Assembly (NCBI RefSeq): GCF_905475465.1
Contig: NC_062246.1
Span: forward strand, 10,442,001 to 10,506,000
DNA: 64,000 nucleotides
Direction of reading: 5' to 3'
Source of the DNA: Pieris napi
Lineage: Eukaryota > Arthropoda > Insecta > Lepidoptera > Pieridae
The translations under genes were made by a program, and so were the position numbers. The notes under the pieces were generated by a model. The model did no database searches. It had not been told where the DNA came from and was given only the letters and a program-made list of their open reading frames with translations. Shown one piece after another: positions 62,405 to 64,000 of this stretch. Position 1 is the stretch's first letter, and each line of letters starts with the position of its first letter.

Positions 62405-62980
62405 TTTTTGAAGTGAAACTTCTTTATCGGGGTTGGAAAAAAATTTAGTGTAACATTTTTTCGTTACGCGTCACATTTTTCCGTTACGCGCCATCTTTTG
62501 AAGTGAAACTTCCCTATCGACGTATGGGAGAAATTTTGTAGCAGGTTACGCGCCATGTTGCTTTTTGAAGTTAAACTTCTTTATCGGCGTTGGAAAAAAA
62601 TTTATACACATTTGTCACATTTTTCGGTTACGCGCCATCTTTTTCTTGTCCCTACCACGGTTGATCCGAAGAGATTCGAAGCCATTAGTAACAAAAATAT
62701 ATAATAACGATAACAATGATAGTAATACTAATAATTCTATTACAATTAATGAAATTCTGTAATAATCTTAGTACTACATAGTAGTACAGTAATAAGTTAA
62801 AATGAAATAATTGTATTTGTATTCATGTCTATGATAATAAAAGCCTTTTGTTAAACTTTATCTAATTTAACTTTATTTAACCAATTTCTGTAAAGTTGCA
62901 TATAGTAGATCATTTTTCGAAAAATAAGGTCATAAAGAAGTTTCACTTCTTACGTGTGTACACCTAGTACACGCACACAT
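62405..62980 (+). repeat. Repeat C relatives, tandem ends
   Basis: GAAGTGAAACTTCTTTATCG, GAAGTGAAACTTCCCTATCG and GAAGTTAAACTTCTTTATCG recur at ~90-bp steps (62410, 62495, 62565), with GTTACGCGCCATCTTTT between them. The 3' end GAAGTTTCACTTCTTACGTG plus GTGTACACCTAGTACACGCA closes it at 62977. Confidence 0.65.
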
Positions 62981-63120
62981 TTTTATTTTCATTATGTTTG
63001 GACTTACAGATTGTTGGATTTAGAAACAATTAAAAAAATAACTTCTCATTAAATTAAAAAGTTATTTTTTCCTAATTAGACAGGTTTTGTGCACTACGGC
63101 TGTTCTCAGAGTAGTATTTT

Positions 63121-63442
63121 ACGAGTAAAAATCAAACTCATTTATGCATATAGGTAACACAATGTACACTTATGAACGTCAATATATATGTATATGAAAT
63201 GCTTCTAATTTTAAATTTACTGCCAGTTCTCAAATCAAGGACGTAGAACGGAAGAGAAGAACTGGCAATAAACTCTCCACCACTCTTTTTAATCGCCAAA
63301 TTGTTTGTTTTACACAACGTTTGTAAGGATCTGCAACCATTACACCATGTTCCACATGACATCTTAAGTAATAAATAATAATAAAATATATTAAAAACAA
63401 ATATTTATCCTCTATCAGAAGGAGGCATGGTGAAATAGGCCA
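63121..63442 (-). repeat. LINE 3'-end repeat A
   Basis: Third long copy: GGTAACACAATGTACACTTA, GAACTGGCAATAAACTCTCC and GGAGGCATGGTGAAATAGG, joined directly to a SINE head at 63443. Confidence 0.78.
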
Positions 63443-63730
63443 GCAGTGTTGGTCTAGAGGTTTATGAGGTCGTCGTCTCGGTTTAATACTCTACTGTTCG
63501 AATCCCGGACAACTGGGATTCGAACAGTAGAGTATTAAAAGTTCATTGGTACAAACCAATGAACTTTTAATACTCGCTCGTACTATAAAAGAAAACATCG
63601 TTAAGTCACCAGCATGCTTTAGATCTATAAGTCAACGGCGTGTGTCAGACATGGATGTCTGATTCATAGAAAAAATAATGATTACGAAATCGATACAAAA
63701 ATCTGATGCCCAAAGCTGAAAGGCTTTTGT
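63443..63730 (+). repeat. tRNA-derived SINE, family 1, rearranged with hairpins
   Basis: Head AGCAGTGTTGGTCTAGAGG and tail parts (AAAGAAAACATCG, GTCAACGGCGTGTGTCAGAC) flank two back-to-back hairpins at about 63486-63573 that include the B box in both orientations. Confidence 0.72.
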
Positions 63731-64000
63731 GGAAAATCAATATTTTTATCTGTTATTTCTTAGTTGTTTAATTTTTTTTCTATCGATGTGATTCTTTATC
63801 GTTGCTCGCCTAGGGAGCTGTAGTCCAGCATCTCATCATCGCTATTTGCTGATGATGGAGCAATATCTGATCGCATCACCAAGGGACTGCTCAAATTTAG
63901 TGTACATATATATATATTTCCTTATTTCTGCCGTGCGATTCTGTTAATCCGTGAGTTCACCTCGCACTAACAACGCTCCCGTCCATTTTTGGAATCTCAT

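Overview
The window looks like nuclear DNA of an insect, most likely a butterfly or moth. It is AT-rich, has short exons with GT-AG introns, is full of tRNA-headed SINEs, LINE 3' ends and small inverted-repeat DNA transposons, and carries a Toll-type receptor and an insect-type fatty acyl-CoA reductase. The order is inferred, not proven. All gene models were built by hand from reading frames, splice signals and remembered family signatures.

Layout: 1-2069 is AT-rich, with one unexplained 347-codon open frame (930-1973, minus). 2070-8434 (minus) is a complete seven-exon CUEDC2 homologue (287 aa, CUE ubiquitin-binding domain); intron 3 holds a 1.65 kb inverted-repeat element. 8435-9993 is a spacer with a broken LINE RNase H region. 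9994-44737 (minus) is a complete 25-exon homologue of DNAI7/CASC1 (axonemal dynein-associated protein, 874 aa). Its 12.4 kb intron 17 contains a whole eight-exon Toll-like receptor gene on the opposite strand (17935-28408, 760 aa: signal peptide, LRRs, one membrane helix, TIR domain). Intron 12 holds a foldback transposon of about 1.77 kb with a 9-bp target duplication. 44738-50540 is a gene-poor spacer, possibly with a non-coding first exon of the next gene. 50541-62320 (plus) holds the first seven coding exons of a fatty acyl-CoA reductase; the gene runs off the right edge.

The four genes belong to unrelated pathways: ubiquitin-linked regulation, cilium/sperm-tail motility, innate immunity and lipid/pheromone/wax alcohol synthesis. 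I see no operon-like logic. The notable gene arrangement is the immune receptor nested antisense in the ciliary gene. Most of the rest is transposon-derived: at least three tRNA-derived SINE families, LINE fragments with RT, RNase H or C-terminal remnants, PIF/Harbinger and hAT elements with TTA/TAA or 8-bp duplications, and several foldback palindromes, many nested in one another. I found no CRISPR array and no convincing free-standing tRNA or rRNA gene.
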